DNA from: Sphingobacterium puteale | Lineage (GTDB): Bacteria; Bacteroidota; Bacteroidia; Sphingobacteriales; Sphingobacteriaceae | Reading direction: 5' to 3' | Assembly: GCF_003627955.1 (NCBI RefSeq) | Contig: NZ_RBWS01000011.1 | Coordinates: forward strand, 62,001-126,000 | DNA: 64,000 bases | The notes under the pieces: model-generated | What the model saw: only the letters and a program-made list of their open reading frames with translations | The model's database searches: none | What the model was told of the DNA's origin: nothing | Position numbers and translations under genes: made by a program | Shown here: positions 63,111 through 64,000 of the stretch, piece after piece | Numbering within the stretch: position 1 is the stretch's first letter | Layout of the letters: every line of letters begins with the position of its first letter

Positions 63111-64000
63111 CTACTTGTTTTTCACACAACGAATGGCAGCCCAATTATTTTGATGAATATTCACGATCGAGACGCTGGTTGCTGTCAATATCAATGCCGG
63201 CTTGGAATTACCCTGTACAGTCGGGCTTGCCCAATATACCCCAAGAGCATTAGTTGGAATATCGTTGTTACCAGAGACGGATCGGGTAAAATCGTTGTCA
63301 GGTAAGAACATGTAGTTGTCCAGATTGCTTGTCGGCAGTATAGAAGTTCCTAAAAACCATCCGGTCTGCCCATTGTAGCTTCCGCGTACGGTACCTTGGT
63401 TGATCAAAGATTGATACTCAGTTTGCGTTGCCGTGCGCCAGCCGGTACCAATGGCCGTCTCACAATAAGAGGCAGAACCGTTACCATTATAAACACTACC
63501 TTTCAAATATTGGGCAGCAGCCAGGGTGATGGGTGCGGTACCTGTCAAATTGGCCGAACTCCAATAATAATTGGAATTAGGTACATCTATTGCCCCTTTA
63601 GGGACAAGGCGCAGTTTTAAGTTATATTTGACGCCTTTTTGTAAGCTCAGGTCCGTCAGGTTGATCAGTCCGGATCTTACTCCATTCTGAACTGCATTTA
63701 AGGTGACCGTCCCGAAGCTGACTTTACCGGCGCTAGTTCCCTCGGTAATGATCAGCGCAGGGCTGCTTGTCCATAGGAGTCCTGATCCGCTGAAGCTGAT
63801 ACTACGGGCAGTGGAAGAGCCTCCCTGTGTAAAATGGCCGTCAGACAAGTGAACGTTGGCCGTACCGTAGTTCGGGGATATGCTGCTACCAACGATAGAG
63901 GTGATATTGCCCACCACATTGGCTGATGTGCTCTCCAAGGTGGCCTGTACCTGCGTAAATAAATGGCTGAGGATAAGATCCAGAGAGAGGGTCTGATTTG
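63111..64000 (-). CDS. FISUMP-domain/fimbrillin-like surface protein (5' partial)
   Basis: The frame stays open to the right edge (NQTLSLDLILSHLFTQVQAT lies upstream of the TTG-initiated stretch at 63938), so the N-terminus with the signal is missing. The visible about 296 residues start like a fimbrillin-type adhesin domain (LDLILSHLFTQVQATLES; ITSIVGSSISPNYGTANVHLSDG; YNLKLRLVPKG) and end in a FISUMP-like C-terminal domain (YYWSSANL; GWRTATQTEYQSLI; YWASPTV; NWAAIRCVKN). Bacteroidota use such proteins as cell-surface lipoproteins or fimbrial tips. The exact subfamily is not certain. Confidence 0.75.
   Translation of the reverse strand, partial: NQTLSLDLILSHLFTQVQATLESTSANVVGNITSIVGSSISPNYGTANVHLSDGHFTQGGSSTARSISFSGSGLLWTSSPALIITEGTSAGKVSFGTVTLNAVQNGVRSGLINLTDLSLQKGVKYNLKLRLVPKGAIDVPNSNYYWSSANLTGTAPITLAAAQYLKGSVYNGNGSASYCETAIGTGWRTATQTEYQSLINQGTVRGSYNGQTGWFLGTSILPTSNLDNYMFLPDNDFTRSVSGNNDIPTNALGVYWASPTVQGNSKPALILTATSVSIVNIHQNNWAAIRCVKNK

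Noticed and set aside
1..64000. CRISPR arrays, tRNA/rRNA genes, insertion sequences or prophage
   Set aside because: None was seen on reading; no transposase, integrase or regularly spaced repeats.

Overview
The window is typical Bacteroidota chromosome, most likely from a Sphingobacterium-type member of the Sphingobacteriaceae (inference). The evidence is four SusC/SusD-type loci, two ECF sigma/FecR pairs feeding SusC proteins with STN domains, Gld-type ABC genes, FISUMP/fimbrillin-like protein, many SPI/SPII signal peptides, A-rich translation starts without Shine-Dalgarno boxes, and at least one promoter matching the Bacteroidota TTG-N19/20-TAnnTTTG consensus. No rRNA, tRNA, CRISPR array, prophage or insertion sequence was recognised.

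Region 1 (1-20314, all + strand) is the 3' part of a polysaccharide utilization locus: SusD (5' end outside the window), an alginate-lyase-family lipoprotein, an IPT/TIG surface glycan-binding lipoprotein, GH88, ROK kinase, sugar-porter MFS, GH97, GH28-like beta-helix, GH127, an alpha/beta-hydrolase-like putative esterase, a heparinase II/III-like lyase, GH43 and a LacI regulator. Two lyase folds plus GH88 imply a uronic-acid-containing glycan; GH127 and GH43 imply arabinose/xylose decorations; GH97 implies alpha-linked hexose. A pectic, arabinogalactan-like or microbial exopolysaccharide target is inferred.

Region 2 (20393-25529) holds an iron-type alcohol dehydrogenase with an AraC regulator, then a short UvrA-like ABC protein divergent from a MarR regulator, with a near-perfect dyad between them.

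Region 3 (25617-33878) is an ECF sigma, FecR, SusC (with STN), SusD and TlpA-like lipid/periplasmic thioredoxin operon: a trans-envelope-signalled importer of unknown ligand.

Region 4 (34029-43749) is a SusC (no STN), SusD, TlpA-M14 fusion and S9 peptidase operon that looks like a peptide uptake and digestion system. Its 280-base leader has a TAnnTTTG box, a 31-codon upstream ORF ending in a Cys-containing tail, and a stem-loop, which together suggest leader-peptide control.

Region 5 (43759-60721, mostly - strand) carries a hydrolase gene remnant, a VOC protein, and a tightly packed operon that reads, in transcription order, ECF sigma, FecR, [terminator], SusC, SusD, [strong stem-loop], GldA-like ATPase, GldF-GldG fusion, two paralogous MutS-like ATPases lacking mismatch-recognition domains, and an M16 protease. 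This combination is the best candidate for an undescribed system.

Region 6 (60722-64000) has a regulatory gap with an 11-bp inverted repeat, a GH2 enzyme and the C-terminal part of a FISUMP/fimbrillin-like surface protein running off the right edge.
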